Below, in pieces: positions 40,888 through 50,487 of a stretch of DNA of 64,000 nt. The position numbers and the translations under genes were made by a program. The notes under the pieces are model-generated. The model searched no databases. It was not told where the DNA came from and saw nothing but the letters and a program-made list of their open reading frames with translations. Within the stretch, counting starts at the first letter, position 1; every line of letters begins with the position of its first letter. Source of the stretch: Streptomyces albidoflavus (lineage in GTDB: Bacteria; Actinomycetota; Actinomycetes; Streptomycetales; Streptomycetaceae); assembly GCF_000719955.1 (NCBI RefSeq), contig NZ_JOII01000011.1, positions 62,001-126,000 on the forward strand, read 5' to 3'.

Positions 40888-42552
40888 GTGAGCACCGTTC
40901 CCCCGTACTCCCCCGTCCGTGCCGCCCAGGGCACCACGCTCAGCTGTCTCGGCTGGCAGCAGGAGGGCGCGCTGCGGATGCTGATGAACAACCTGGACCC
41001 GGAGGTGGCCGAGCACCCCGAGGAGCTGGTGGTCTACGGCGGCACCGGCAAGGCGGCCCGGAACTGGGAGGCGTACCACGCGATCGTGCGGACCCTGCGC
41101 ACGCTGGGGGACGACGAGACGCTGCTGGTGCAGTCCGGCAAGCCGGTCGGGGTGCTGCGGACCAGCGAGTGGGCGCCGCGCGTGCTCATCGCCAACTCGC
41201 ACCTGGTCGGCGACTGGGCCAACTGGGAGGAGTTCCGCAGCCTGGAGCAGCGCGGGCTCATCATGTACGGCCAGATGACGGCCGGTTCGTGGATCTACAT
41301 CGGCAGCCAGGGCATCCTCCAGGGCACCTTCGAGACCTTCGGCGCCGTCGCCCGCAAGCGGTTCGGCGGCAGCCTCGCCGGGACGATCACCCTCACCGCC
41401 GGGCTCGGCGGGATGGGCGGCGCCCAGCCGCTCGCCGTCACCATGAACGACGGCGTCGCCCTCTGCGTCGAGGCCGACCCGACCCGCATCGCCCGCCGCC
41501 TGGAACGCCGCTACCTGGACGTGGCCGCCGACGACCTGGACCACGCCCTGCGCCTGGCCACCGAGGCCCGCGACGCCCGCCGCCCGCTCTCGATCGGCCT
41601 GGCCGGGAACGCCGCCGAGGTCTTCCCCGAACTGCTGCGCCGGGGCGCCCCGATCGACATCGTCACCGACCAGACCTCGGCCCACGACCCGCTCGCCTAC
41701 CTGCCCGAGGGCGTCACCGTCGAGGAGTGGCGCACGCTGGCCGCCGCCGACCCCGCCGCCTTCACCGAGCGGGCCCGCGCCTCCATGGCCCGTCACGTCG
41801 AGGCGATGGTCGGCTTCCAGGACGCGGGCGCCGAGGTCTTCGACTACGGCAACTCGATCCGCGACGAGGCCCGCAAGGGCGGCTACGACCGGGCGTTCGC
41901 CTTCCCCGGCTTCGTCCCCGCCTACATCCGGCCGCTCTTCGAGGAGGGCCGCGGCCCGTTCCGCTGGGCGGCGCTCTCCGGCGACCCGAAGGACATCGAG
42001 GCGACCGACCGGGCGCTGATCGAGCTGTTCCCCGACAACACCCACCTGCACCGCTGGCTGAAGCTGGCCGGCGAACGCGTCACCTACGAGGGACTGCCCG
42101 CCCGCATCTGCTGGCTCGGCTACGGAGAACGCCACCGCGCGGGACTCCGCTTCAACGAGATGGTCGCCTCCGGCGAACTCTCCGCCCCCGTCGTGCTCGG
42201 CCGCGACCACCTCGACTCCGGCTCGGTCGCCTCCCCGTACCGCGAGACCGAGGGGATGCTCGACGGCTCCGACGCCATCGCCGACTGGCCGCTCCTCAAC
42301 GCCCTGGTCAACACCGCCTCCGGCGCCACCTGGGTCTCCCTGCACCACGGCGGCGGCGTCGGCATGGGCCGCTCGATCCACGCCGGCCAGGTCTGCGTCG
42401 CCGACGGCACCGCCCTGGCCGCCGCCAAGCTGGAACGCGTCCTCACCAACGACCCCGCCATGGGCGTCCTGCGCCACACCGACGCGGGCTACCCGCACGC
42501 GAGCGAGGTCGCGCGGGAGCGCGGCGTACGGGTGCCGATGAACGAGGGGTGA
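40888..42552 (+). CDS. hutU: Urocanate hydratase (urocanase)
   Basis: A 554-residue enzyme converting urocanate to imidazolonepropionate in histidine degradation. NAD-binding and signature segments are [58 protein letters not shown] and [20 protein letters not shown], which holds the conserved Cys. AGGAGG lies before the GTG start. No other hut gene is adjacent, which is normal in Streptomyces. Full length and apparently functional. Confidence 0.96.
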   Translation: MSTVPPYSPVRAAQGTTLSCLGWQQEGALRMLMNNLDPEVAEHPEELVVYGGTGKAARNWEAYHAIVRTLRTLGDDETLLVQSGKPVGVLRTSEWAPRVLIANSHLVGDWANWEEFRSLEQRGLIMYGQMTAGSWIYIGSQGILQGTFETFGAVARKRFGGSLAGTITLTAGLGGMGGAQPLAVTMNDGVALCVEADPTRIARRLERRYLDVAADDLDHALRLATEARDARRPLSIGLAGNAAEVFPELLRRGAPIDIVTDQTSAHDPLAYLPEGVTVEEWRTLAAADPAAFTERARASMARHVEAMVGFQDAGAEVFDYGNSIRDEARKGGYDRAFAFPGFVPAYIRPLFEEGRGPFRWAALSGDPKDIEATDRALIELFPDNTHLHRWLKLAGERVTYEGLPARICWLGYGERHRAGLRFNEMVASGELSAPVVLGRDHLDSGSVASPYRETEGMLDGSDAIADWPLLNALVNTASGATWVSLHHGGGVGMGRSIHAGQVCVADGTALAAAKLERVLTNDPAMGVLRHTDAGYPHASEVARERGVRVPMNEG

Positions 42553-42582
42553 TCCGGCCTCGGTACTGGTGGGCTCGCGTGT

Positions 42583-43195
42583 TCAGCTGTCGCGAGGTGC
42601 CGGTGCGGTGAAGACCGGCTCGGTGAGGTGCGGCGGAATGCCCGTGCCGTCGAAGGTCCTGCCCGAGCGGGTCAGGAACTCCTCGTTCGGCAGCCAGGCC
42701 ACCATGCCGTTGGGGAGCTTGGGCCCTGGGGCGGTACTGGTCGCGCAGGGCGTGCCAGTCGATGCCCTTCGCGGAGAAGAAGGGGTAGTTCTCCTCGAAG
42801 GACTGCCAGAAGACGTCAAAGGCGGCGAGCGGATCCTCGGGGGCGGGACGCGTGCAGGCGTCGGGCAACTCCGGGATCCGGCGCAGGCCCCGGTCGCCGA
42901 CGGAGCCGTCCACCCGCAGGGAAGCGCGGTCGCGGCTTCCTCGGGTGCGCACAGTGAGGACGGTGCCGTCGGGTGTGGTGTAGGTCCCGGGGCCGGTCCG
43001 CTGTGCGGAGTCGCCCTTGAGGCAGCTGACGGCGGTGGTCTGGTACTCCTGGAAGGTTCCGTTCCGGATGGAGAGCACGGTGCCGTAGCCGTCCGTGCGC
43101 CAGATTCCGTCGGTGGCCGGCTGGTGGGCGGTGGCGGCCGGGGCGGCCGGGCCGACGAGGGCCAGTGCGACGGCGGTGGCCGTGACCATGCGCAC
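42583..43195 (-). pseudogene. S41 family peptidase, internally deleted and frameshifted
   Basis: From the GTG near 43195 the frame encodes a signal peptide (MVTATAVALALVGPAAPAAT) and the N-terminal part of an S41 peptidase up to DVFWQSFEENYPFFSAKGID and WHALRDQYRP. Near 42735 the frame shifts by one, and the sequence resumes as KLPNGMVAWLPNEEFLTRSG with RTFDGTGIPPHLTEPVF, the extreme C-terminus of the same family. The roughly 200-residue PDZ/catalytic core with the Ser-Lys dyad is missing. This is the residue of a deletion, not a working peptidase. Confidence 0.8.
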
Positions 43196-43538
43196 GATCT
43201 TGCCTTCTCTGTAGGCGACTTGCTCGGGGCAGCCCCACGGTCGCCGACACCGCGTTCTCCCGGCCATCCGGCTGTCCGGTCGGTCGACGGTGGGGCCAGC
43301 CCCCGCCACCGGCGATGCCCGGGGTGACCGCGTTCTCGCCATGCACCTCACCGCCCGGCATCCGCGCACCGGTGAGCTGCTGTCCACCGTGAGAATTCCC
43401 GGTGCGGACCCTCGCCGCCGCCCGTAAACTTCAGCGCGATCTTGAGCGCGAGCTGACCTACGAGAGGCTGCGCGCCGCCGAGGCCATGATCCGGCGGCCC
43501 GGCGGGTACGGATGGCCCCGAGCCTGGAGGAGGCGCCG
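43196..43538. other. Gap between the S41 pseudogene and the APH gene
   Basis: About 340 bp. A short plus-strand frame from 43339 reads MHLTARHPRTGELLSTVRIP and stops at once. A second frame from 43402 reads RTLAAARKLQRDLERELTYE and then degenerates. Both look like scraps of former genes; I recognise neither. Confidence 0.35.
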
Positions 43539-44369
43539 ATGCACGCGTCAGAGGGGGTCCGGGCGGTGGCCGTGGCCAGGTCGGTGGCGGCCTCGCTCGG
43601 CCTGACCGCCGACGAGGCGGCCGTCCTGCACGACTCGAACAAGCTCACCCTGCGACTGCTGCCCGCCGACACCCTGGCGCGGGTGGCACCCGCCGACGAC
43701 CAGGTCGCGGAGTTCGAGGTCGGCCTGGCCCGGCGACTCACCGAGGCGGGCTGCCCGGTGGGCGCGCTCGACCCCCGCGTGGAGCCGCGCGGGTACGAGC
43801 GGGACGGCTTCGTCGTCACCCTGTGGAGGTACTACGCGCCGGCGGCGGGCGAGGTCACCCCGGCCGCGTTCGCCGCCGCGCTGGCCCGGCTGCACGCCGG
43901 GATGCGCGCACTGGACGTACCGGCGCCCCGGTACACCGAGCGCGTCGAGCGGGCCCTGCGGTTCCTCGCCGACCACGCGCGCACGCCCGGGCTCGCCCCG
44001 GCGGACCGGGCCCTGCTCCAGGAGACCCTGCGCTCCACGGCGGAGTGGATCGCCGCCCGGGGCGCCCCCGAACAGCTGCTCCACGGCGAACCGCACCCGG
44101 GCAACGTCCTCGCCACCGCGCAGGGCCCGCTCTTCATCGACTGGGAGACCTGCTGCCGGGGCCCGGCCGAGTTCGACCTCGCCCACGCGCCCGAGGAGGT
44201 CGGGGCCCATTACCCGGGCGTGGACGTGGAGTTGCTGCGCCGCTGCCGGCTCCTCGTGCTGGCGGTCATCACGGTGTGGCGCTGGGACCGCGAGGACCTC
44301 TTCCCGGACGGGCGGCGGATGGGCGAGGAGTGGCTGGCCCGGATCAGGGCGGCGGCCGGGCGGGAGTGA
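43539..44369 (+). CDS. APH-family phosphotransferase
   Basis: A 276-residue aminoglycoside-phosphotransferase-fold kinase. The catalytic loop is LLHGEPHPGNVL (the usual HxDxxxxN with Glu in place of Asp), and the metal-binding strand is PLFIDWETCCRGPAEFDLA. The N-terminal lobe has LHDSNKLTLRLLPAD with the ATP-site Lys region. The replaced catalytic Asp (HGEPHPGN) occurs in several actinobacterial members. GGAGGAGG lies upstream. The substrate need not be an antibiotic. Confidence 0.83.
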   Translation: MHASEGVRAVAVARSVAASLGLTADEAAVLHDSNKLTLRLLPADTLARVAPADDQVAEFEVGLARRLTEAGCPVGALDPRVEPRGYERDGFVVTLWRYYAPAAGEVTPAAFAAALARLHAGMRALDVPAPRYTERVERALRFLADHARTPGLAPADRALLQETLRSTAEWIAARGAPEQLLHGEPHPGNVLATAQGPLFIDWETCCRGPAEFDLAHAPEEVGAHYPGVDVELLRRCRLLVLAVITVWRWDREDLFPDGRRMGEEWLARIRAAAGRE

Positions 44370-44403
44370 CCCGCACCCTTCAACAGTTGCGTAAACAGAC
44401 AAC

Positions 44404-44417
44404 TATGCTCGGCGTCA
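44404..44417 (+). promoter_or_regulatory. Leaderless promoter of the 44417 gene
   Basis: TATGCT (44404-44409) is a good -10 box placed 7 nt before the ATG, with no ribosome site. The inverted pair AGTTG (44385-44389) and CAACT (44400-44404) brackets the spacer and may be an operator. Confidence 0.45.
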
Positions 44418-44668
44418 TGGACGATGCGACGACCCCGCGCCCCGCCGACGCCGCGACCGAACCCGCCGTACTGGACGACGGCCCCGCCGCCGGGCTCCGC
44501 CTGCGCGTCACCGGCCGCCCGGCCATCCTCCAGGTCACCCGCGCGTGCGAGACGGAACAGGCGCCCGGCGAGCGGGAGTTCGGCGTGAGCGAGGTGCACG
44601 TGTACCGGCGCGACTGGCGGGTGAAGAACCCGCCCCTGCGGTACGGATACGACCCGGCCAGTCCGTGA
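44417..44668 (+). CDS. Small conserved hypothetical protein
   Basis: An 83-residue acidic protein starting MDDATTPRPADAATEPAVLD. The second half has LRLRVTGRPAILQVTRACET and SEVHVYRRDWRVKNPPLRYG, a short beta-rich segment. No signal peptide. An in-frame ATG at 44405 is possible but overlaps the -10 box. Function unknown. Confidence 0.6.
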   Translation: MDDATTPRPADAATEPAVLDDGPAAGLRLRVTGRPAILQVTRACETEQAPGEREFGVSEVHVYRRDWRVKNPPLRYGYDPASP

Positions 44669-44677
44669 GCCGGGCCG

Positions 44678-44896
44678 TCACGCGGCGGGCGGGACCGGGC
44701 GCTCGGTCTTGGCCTCCTCGGCCGGGGTGGCGGCGGCCCCTTCCTCCTCCTTCAGCGCCCGCGCCTCGCTCTTGAGGATGCGCAGGGAGCGGCCCAGCCC
44801 CCGCGCCGCGTCGGGGAGTTTCTTCGAGCCGAACAGCACGATGACCACGAGGGCCACGATCAGCAGATGCCAGGGCTTCAGGGCGTTGGCGTACAC
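44678..44896 (-). CDS. tatA: Twin-arginine translocase subunit TatA
   Basis: A 72-residue protein with the TatA layout. A short N-terminus and one transmembrane helix (about 9-23, [12 protein letters not shown]) are followed by the hinge [20 protein letters not shown] and an amphipathic, then acidic, tail. TatA polymerises to form the export pore for folded Tat substrates. Start GTG (VYANALKPW). It stands alone, away from tatC, so it is probably an accessory copy. Divergent from the LCP gene. Confidence 0.88.
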   Translation of the reverse strand: MYANALKPWHLLIVALVVIVLFGSKKLPDAARGLGRSLRILKSEARALKEEEGAAATPAEEAKTERPVPPAA

Positions 44897-45006
44897 GGCG
44901 GGCCCGTCCTCTCCTCGTACGGCGCGGGCCCCCGGGGGTGACCCCGCCTCGTCAGTTGCTAGATTGCGCAACCATAACAACGACGGGCTACGGTGAGGCG
45001 GCGGGG

Positions 45007-46485
45007 ATGGCACGGGCGCACAGGCACAAGGACCGCCGGGCCGGGCGGCGCGGGCGGGAGAAGCCCCGCCGGCCGCTGCGGACCGCGCTCCTCGTCGGGC
45101 TGTCGCTGGCCGTGCTGACGGGGGCGGGCGCGGGCTGGGCCTACCTGCGGCTGGGCGGCAACATCGACACCTTCGGCGCCGACGGCCTCTCCGACCACCG
45201 CCCCTCCTCGGCGGCGCTCGGCCAGAACGTGCTGGTCATCGGCTCCGACTCGCGCTCCGGCGAGAACAGTTCGCTGGGCGGCGGCGAAGGGGAGGTGGGC
45301 CGCTCCGACACCGCCTTCCTGCTCCACGTCTACGCCGACGGGAAGCACGCCGTGGCCGTCTCCATCCCCCGGGACACCCTGGTGGAGATCCCCGCCTGCA
45401 AGCTCCCGGACGGCAGCTGGACCGAGCCGCGCCGACAGGCCATGTTCAACGCCGCGTTCTCCGTCGGCGAGACCCCCGAGGGCAACCCCGCCTGCACCCA
45501 GAACACCGTCGAGAAGCTGACCGGGCTGCGGGTCGACCACACCGTCGTCGTCGACTTCCAGGGCTTCGCCGCCCTCACCGAGGCCGTCGGCGGGGTGCGG
45601 ATATGCCTCCCCGCCGACATCCACCAGGGCGACCTCGACCCGAACCGCGCCACCCCGGGCAAGCGCGTCTTCCGCAAGGGCGTCCAGGAGGTCCAGGGCC
45701 AGGCCGCGCTGGACTACGTACGGCTGCGCCACGGTGTCGGCGACGGCTCCGACATAGGCCGGATCAAACGCCAGCAGGCCTTCGTCGGCGCCCTGGTCAA
45801 GAAGGTGCGCGAGGACGGGCTGACCCCCACCCGCCTGCTGCCGCTCGCCGACGCCGCCACCCGCTCCCTCACCGTCGACCCCGGCCTCGGCTCCGCCGAC
45901 CGCCTGATCTCCTTCGCCATGTCGCTGAAGAACGTCGAACTGGACGACACCCGTTTCGTCACCGTCCCCTGGCGGTACGAGGGGGCCCGTGTCGCCGTCG
46001 TCCAGCCCGAGGCCGACGCCCTGTGGGCCGCCCTCCGCGCCGACCGGCCCCTCGACGAACCGGAGTCGGGCGGCGGCAAGGGCAAGGACAAGGGTGAGGA
46101 CGCGGAAGAGGAGGAGGTCGACGGGGCCGGGATCGCGGTCGCCGTCGCCAACGGGACGACCGTCACGGGGCTCGCCGCCCGCGCCGCCGAGGCGCTGAGC
46201 GCGCACGGCTTCACCGTGACCGGGACCAGCACGGCGGCGGAGCAGGGCGGTACGGCCACCGTCGTCCACCACGGCCCCGCCGACCGCGCGGCAGCCGCCA
46301 CCACCGCCCGCCTCTTCCCCGGCGCGAAACTGGCCGCCTCCCCGGACCCGGGCGTACGCGTCACGGTCGGCCAGGAGTACGCGGACGCGCCCTCGCCCGG
46401 CCCGTCGCCGAAGCCGTCCAAGGCCCCCGGCGAGGACGCCCGTTCCGCCGCCGACGACATCTGCTCCGACCTGAGCTACGGCTGA
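45007..46485 (+). CDS. LytR-CpsA-Psr (LCP) family cell-wall ligase
   Basis: A 492-residue type II membrane protein. Transmembrane helix at about 25-47 ([20 protein letters not shown]). The LCP domain (about 70-310) has [51 protein letters not shown] and [20 protein letters not shown], which carry the Asp and Arg residues for Mg-pyrophosphate binding. A LytR_C domain lies at about 375-460 ([20 protein letters not shown]). It attaches wall polymers such as teichoic acids to peptidoglycan. Confidence 0.93.
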   Translation: MARAHRHKDRRAGRRGREKPRRPLRTALLVGLSLAVLTGAGAGWAYLRLGGNIDTFGADGLSDHRPSSAALGQNVLVIGSDSRSGENSSLGGGEGEVGRSDTAFLLHVYADGKHAVAVSIPRDTLVEIPACKLPDGSWTEPRRQAMFNAAFSVGETPEGNPACTQNTVEKLTGLRVDHTVVVDFQGFAALTEAVGGVRICLPADIHQGDLDPNRATPGKRVFRKGVQEVQGQAALDYVRLRHGVGDGSDIGRIKRQQAFVGALVKKVREDGLTPTRLLPLADAATRSLTVDPGLGSADRLISFAMSLKNVELDDTRFVTVPWRYEGARVAVVQPEADALWAALRADRPLDEPESGGGKGKDKGEDAEEEEVDGAGIAVAVANGTTVTGLAARAAEALSAHGFTVTGTSTAAEQGGTATVVHHGPADRAAAATTARLFPGAKLAASPDPGVRVTVGQEYADAPSPGPSPKPSKAPGEDARSAADDICSDLSYG

Positions 46486-46527
46486 GGGCGCCCGGGGCGC
46501 CGGTGGAGTCGCCGGAGCAGCCGGAGG

Positions 46528-49158
46528 TCACACCGCGCCGCCCGCCCGCTCGTGCCGCCTGCGGGCCAGGACGAGGACGAGCGCGTACAGGGCCAGCACG
46601 GTGGCGAGCAGGGCGTAGTACAGCGGGGGCAGGGTGCCCATCGCGAGGAGCGGGCCGAGCGGGGAGAGCGGGAGGAGGACGCCGATCACCGCCAGTCCGA
46701 GGGCGGCCCGGTGGACGGGCCCGGTGGACCGGCCCTCGGCGGCGTGGCGGCCGCCGCGCAGGATGACCATGACCAGGGCCTGGGTCAGCAGGTTCTCGGT
46801 GAACCAGCCGGCGTGGAACGCCTCCTGGGAGGCGTGGGTGTCGTGGGTGGTGAGGGCGAGGACGCCGAAGGTGGCCACGTCGGCGGCGGCGTTGATCAGG
46901 CCGAACCCGGTGATGAACCGGAGGAAGCCGCGCGGCCGCAGCCGGATCGGGCGGCGCAGCACGGCGCGCGAGGGGCGTTCGTAGGCGAAGGCGAGCTGGG
47001 CGGCGTCGAAGCAGAGGTTCTGGACCAGCACCTGGGCCGGGAGCATCGGCAGGAACGGCAGCAGCAGGGCGGTGGCGAGCATCGCGAAGACGTTGCCGAG
47101 GTTGGAGGAGAGGGTGATCCGCAGGTAGGTGCCGATGTTGCCGCCGCTGTGGCGCCCGGCGGTGATGGCCCGGTCGACGGCGGCCAGGTCCTTCTCGGCG
47201 AGGACCACGTCGGCGCTCTCGCGGACCGCGTCCACCGCCCCGCGCGGGCAGAGGCCGACGTCGGCGGCGTGCAGGGCGGGCAGGTCGTTGACGCCGTCGC
47301 CGAGGAAGCCGACGGTGTGCCCGCCGGCCCGCAGCGCGGCGACGACGCGGGCCTTGTGCCCGGGCCCGCACCGCGCGAAGACCGTCGTCCGCCGGGCCAC
47401 GGAGCCCAGTTCGGCGTCGGTGAGCCGGTCGGCCTCCTCGGCGGTGAGGACCTGGCCGGGGTCGAGGCCGAGGTCGCGGCAGACCTGGGCGGCGGTGCCG
47501 GGGTGGTCCCCGGTGAGGATCTTGACGCCGACGCCGCGCCCGGCCAGTTCGCCGAGGGCGTCGGCGGCGGTCGGGGCGAGGGCGTCGCCGAAGGTGAGCA
47601 GGCCCCGGAAGGTCAGGCCGCGTTCGTCGGCGTGGGTCCACTCGCCGGGCCGGGCGTCCCGCTCGGCGACGGCCACCGCGAGGAGCCGGGAGCCGGCTGC
47701 GGCCTCGGCGGCGGCGAGGCCGAGCAGCCGCTCCCGCTCGTCCGGGCCGAGGGCGCACCGGTCGAGGACCTGCTCGACGGCGCCCTTGACGACGAGGGTG
47801 TGGCGGCCGAGCCGGCCCGGGGTGCGGACGACGGCGGTGGACAGGCGCCGGACCGGGTCGAAGGGGAGCGCGGCGATGCCCTCGGGCCCGTCGGCGGCCT
47901 CCTCCCCGGCGGCCTCCAGGACCGCTTCGTCCAGGGCGTCCGGGACCGGCAGGTCGGCGAGGTGCAGCGTCCACCAGGCGTTGGCGGCGGCCCACCGCAG
48001 CACCTCGGGGTCGTCGCGGCCCTCGGCGTCCAGGGCGCGGGTGACGACGGGCCGGTCCTGGGTGAGGGTGCCGGTCTTGTCGAGGCAGAGCACGTCGACG
48101 GCGCCGAGGTCGTGCAGGGCGGGCAGCCGGGTGACGATGACCCGGTGCTCGCGGGCGAGGCGCGAGGCGCCGCGCGCCAGGGCGGTGGTCACCACCACGG
48201 GCAGCATCTCGGGGGTGAGCCCGACCGCGACGGCCACCGCGAACGGCAGCGTCTCCAGGCCGCGCCCGTGCAAGGCCGCCCCGGCGACCAGCACCAGCGG
48301 CGGGGTGAGCAGCATGAAGCGGATCAGCGTCCAGGAGATGCCGTGCACCGACCGGTCGAAGGCGGTGAACCGCCGCCCGTCGCCCGCCCGGTGGGCGGCG
48401 GCGAACCGGGTGCCCGCGCCGGTCGCGGTGACCAGCGCGGTGGCGCTGCCGTAGGCGACGCTGCTGCCCTGGAAGCAGAGGTGCGGCGGCGCGAACGGGC
48501 CGGGCGGCGGCGCCCCCGGCTCCTGCACGGCGTACTTCGCCACCGGCGCCGACTCCCCGGTCAGCGCCTGCTGATGGACGCTGAGCCCGGTCGCCCGCAA
48601 CAGCCGTACGTCGGCGGGGACCAGGTCGCCGGGCCCCAGCCGGACCACGTCACCGGGGACCACCTCGCCGACCGGGACCTCCCGCGCCTGTGGCGCGGCC
48701 TCGTCACCGGCCCGGCGGACCACGGTGGCGGTGGTCGGGAGCAGGGCCCGCAGCAGGCCGACGGAGCGGTCCGCCCGGTGTTCGCCGGTGACCCGCAGGA
48801 CGCAGCTGACCAGCACCAGGGAGCAGATCACGGTGGCCGTGCCCCAGGCGGCGACGACGGCGGAGAGCACGCCGAGGCAGAGCAGCACGGTGGTGAAGGG
48901 GTCCCGCAGGCTGCGCAGCAGGCGGCGGCGCCGGGTGATCCGGCGCCGCGCCGGCAGCGCGTTCTCGCCGTGCCGGGCGAGCCGCCGGGCCGCCTCCTCC
49001 TCGGTGAGGCCGCGCGGGCCGCTGCCGTGGGCGCGCAGCAGCTGGAGCGAGGTGAGCCGGGTGGCGTCCGGCGGGGCGGGGGGCTCGGGGGCGGGCGGCT
49101 GGGGTGGTACGGGTGCGACCGCCCGGCAGGCGGCCGCCCGCTCAGCCACCGGCTCCAC
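46528..49158 (-). CDS. Magnesium-translocating P-type ATPase (MgtA/MgtB-like)
   Basis: An 876-residue P3B ATPase. The actuator has ALTGESAPVAKY, a conserved helix has VAVAVGLTPEMLPVVVTTAL, the phosphorylation site is CLDKTGTLTQDRPV, and the hinge is GFLGDGVNDLPALHAADVGL. About ten membrane helices. MgtA/B take up Mg2+ with its gradient at low external Mg. The GTG start overlaps the upstream ArsR gene, giving an operon. The N-terminus has a Pro/Ala-rich stretch of 30 residues. Regulation by an ArsR protein is not typical of MgtA. Confidence 0.92.
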   Translation of the reverse strand: MEPVAERAAACRAVAPVPPQPPAPEPPAPPDATRLTSLQLLRAHGSGPRGLTEEEAARRLARHGENALPARRRITRRRRLLRSLRDPFTTVLLCLGVLSAVVAAWGTATVICSLVLVSCVLRVTGEHRADRSVGLLRALLPTTATVVRRAGDEAAPQAREVPVGEVVPGDVVRLGPGDLVPADVRLLRATGLSVHQQALTGESAPVAKYAVQEPGAPPPGPFAPPHLCFQGSSVAYGSATALVTATGAGTRFAAAHRAGDGRRFTAFDRSVHGISWTLIRFMLLTPPLVLVAGAALHGRGLETLPFAVAVAVGLTPEMLPVVVTTALARGASRLAREHRVIVTRLPALHDLGAVDVLCLDKTGTLTQDRPVVTRALDAEGRDDPEVLRWAAANAWWTLHLADLPVPDALDEAVLEAAGEEAADGPEGIAALPFDPVRRLSTAVVRTPGRLGRHTLVVKGAVEQVLDRCALGPDERERLLGLAAAEAAAGSRLLAVAVAERDARPGEWTHADERGLTFRGLLTFGDALAPTAADALGELAGRGVGVKILTGDHPGTAAQVCRDLGLDPGQVLTAEEADRLTDAELGSVARRTTVFARCGPGHKARVVAALRAGGHTVGFLGDGVNDLPALHAADVGLCPRGAVDAVRESADVVLAEKDLAAVDRAITAGRHSGGNIGTYLRITLSSNLGNVFAMLATALLLPFLPMLPAQVLVQNLCFDAAQLAFAYERPSRAVLRRPIRLRPRGFLRFITGFGLINAAADVATFGVLALTTHDTHASQEAFHAGWFTENLLTQALVMVILRGGRHAAEGRSTGPVHRAALGLAVIGVLLPLSPLGPLLAMGTLPPLYYALLATVLALYALVLVLARRRHERAGGAV

Positions 49159-49501
49159 GCAGGCGCCCGGGCCGGCCGGCCTCGGCGGCCTCCTGCTCGG
49201 CGAGCCGCCCGACCATCGACTGGACGACGGTGACCACGTCCGGGTCGTCGACGAAGTAGACCTGGCGGCGGCCCTCGCGCCGGGAGCGGACGAGTCCGGC
49301 CAGCTTCAGCTTGGTCAGGTGCTGGCTGACGGCCGGGAGCGCCCCGCCGACCCGCTGGGCGAGCCCGCTGACGTCGCTCTCCCCCTCGGCCAGCGCCCAG
49401 ACGATGTGCAGCCGCGCGGCGGACGACAGGAGCCCGAAGGTGGTGGCCGCGGCGGCGAGCACCTCGCCGGACGGGTCCTGGAACCCGGTGTCCTGCGCCA
49501 C
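49142..49501 (-). CDS. ArsR family metal-responsive repressor
   Basis: A 119-residue winged-helix repressor: FGLLSSAARLHIVWALAEGE, SGLAQRVGGALPAVSQHLTK, LAGLVRSRREGRRQVYFVDD. The usual CxC metal site in the DNA-binding helix is absent, so it may use other ligands. AAGGAGG lies 8 nt before the GTG at 49501. It heads the operon with the P-type ATPase and probably represses it. Confidence 0.9.
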   Translation of the reverse strand: MAQDTGFQDPSGEVLAAAATTFGLLSSAARLHIVWALAEGESDVSGLAQRVGGALPAVSQHLTKLKLAGLVRSRREGRRQVYFVDDPDVVTVVQSMVGRLAEQEAAEAGRPGRLRGAGG

Positions 49502-49618
49502 TGTCGCCCTCCTTCTCCCGCCTCGCCGGCCCGCCACCCGGCGGCGGGGCCAGTCTAGGCGGCGCCTCCGACAGGCCGGGCCGCCGCCAGGTGCGGGCAG
49601 AGCAGGGCCGGGTCCGCC

Positions 49619-50335
49619 TCACCCCGCCCGCCGCACCACCCCCGCGAACCGCCCGGCCACCGCGCCCCACGCCTCCGCCGCCCCCGGCTCGTCCGCGAGC
49701 GCGTCCCGGTGCAGCGCCTCCCGCTCGTACCCGTACCGCCGCAGCCGCTCCTCGTTCCACCGCAGGATGCCGGCGGCCTCGGCCTCGGGGTGGAACTGGA
49801 CGCCCCACGCCCGCTCCCCCACCCGGAACGCCTGGTACGGGCAGCCCTCGCTCTCGGCGAGCCAGCGGGCGCCCTCGGGGAGGCGGGTGATGGCGTCCAC
49901 GTGGTTCTGGATCGCGGTGGGGCGGGGTGGCAGGCCGGAGAAGAGCGGGTCACCGGCGGAGTCGGGGCGCAGCCGCAGCGGGGTCGAGCCGAACTCGGGA
50001 CGGCCGTGCTCGCCCCGCACCTCGCCGCCCGCGACCTGGGCGAGGAGCTGCCCGCCGAGGCAGATCCCGAAGTACGGGGTTCCCTCGTCCAGGGCCTGCC
50101 GGGCCAGCGCGCGGGTGGGGGCGAGCCAGGGCGCGCGGTCGTCCTCGTCGGGGAGGTAGCCGCCGCCGAGGACGAGGAGGGCGGCGTGGTCGAGCCGCCG
50201 GGGCACCGGTTCCCCGTCGTACGCCCGGACGAGGACCGGGGTGACCCCGGCCGCCGCCAGCCAGGGCGCCCACCGGCCGGGGCCGCCGCGCGGGAAGTTC
50301 TGGATGACCAGTGCCGTCGTCGCTGTCGCCGTCAC
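49619..50335 (-). CDS. Class I glutamine amidotransferase-like protein
   Basis: A 238-residue GATase. The nucleophile Cys is in YFGICLGGQLLAQVAGGEV, and the catalytic His-Glu pair in WGVQFHPEAEAAGILRW. LLVLGGGYLPDEDDRAPWLA holds the oxyanion region. No synthetase domain is attached, so it may be a stand-alone gamma-glutamyl hydrolase or YLR126C-like enzyme. GTG start. Substrate unknown. Confidence 0.85.
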   Translation of the reverse strand: MTATATTALVIQNFPRGGPGRWAPWLAAAGVTPVLVRAYDGEPVPRRLDHAALLVLGGGYLPDEDDRAPWLAPTRALARQALDEGTPYFGICLGGQLLAQVAGGEVRGEHGRPEFGSTPLRLRPDSAGDPLFSGLPPRPTAIQNHVDAITRLPEGARWLAESEGCPYQAFRVGERAWGVQFHPEAEAAGILRWNEERLRRYGYEREALHRDALADEPGAAEAWGAVAGRFAGVVRRAG

Positions 50336-50487
50336 GCCCGGGTGCCCCTTCGCCGCCGCATCGCCGCCGGAGCGCCCGGTGGCCGGCCGCCCAGTACACA
50401 GCGGCGCGGCCGGAGGAGTCCACCCCCGGCCGCGTGCGCCCCGGTACCCGCCACCGTCACAGGGCGGGCCGGTTCAGGGAGGTCCGC

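Noticed and set aside
43339..43600. Short frames resembling recombinase scraps
   Set aside because: MHLTARHPRTGELLS and RTLAAARKLQRDLERELTYE do not match any family I can name, so I left them as an undefined gap.
46552..49233. An 893-codon plus-strand frame
   Set aside because: It is the mirror of the P-type ATPase gene, with Gly/Glu/Asp/His-rich sequence and no domain.
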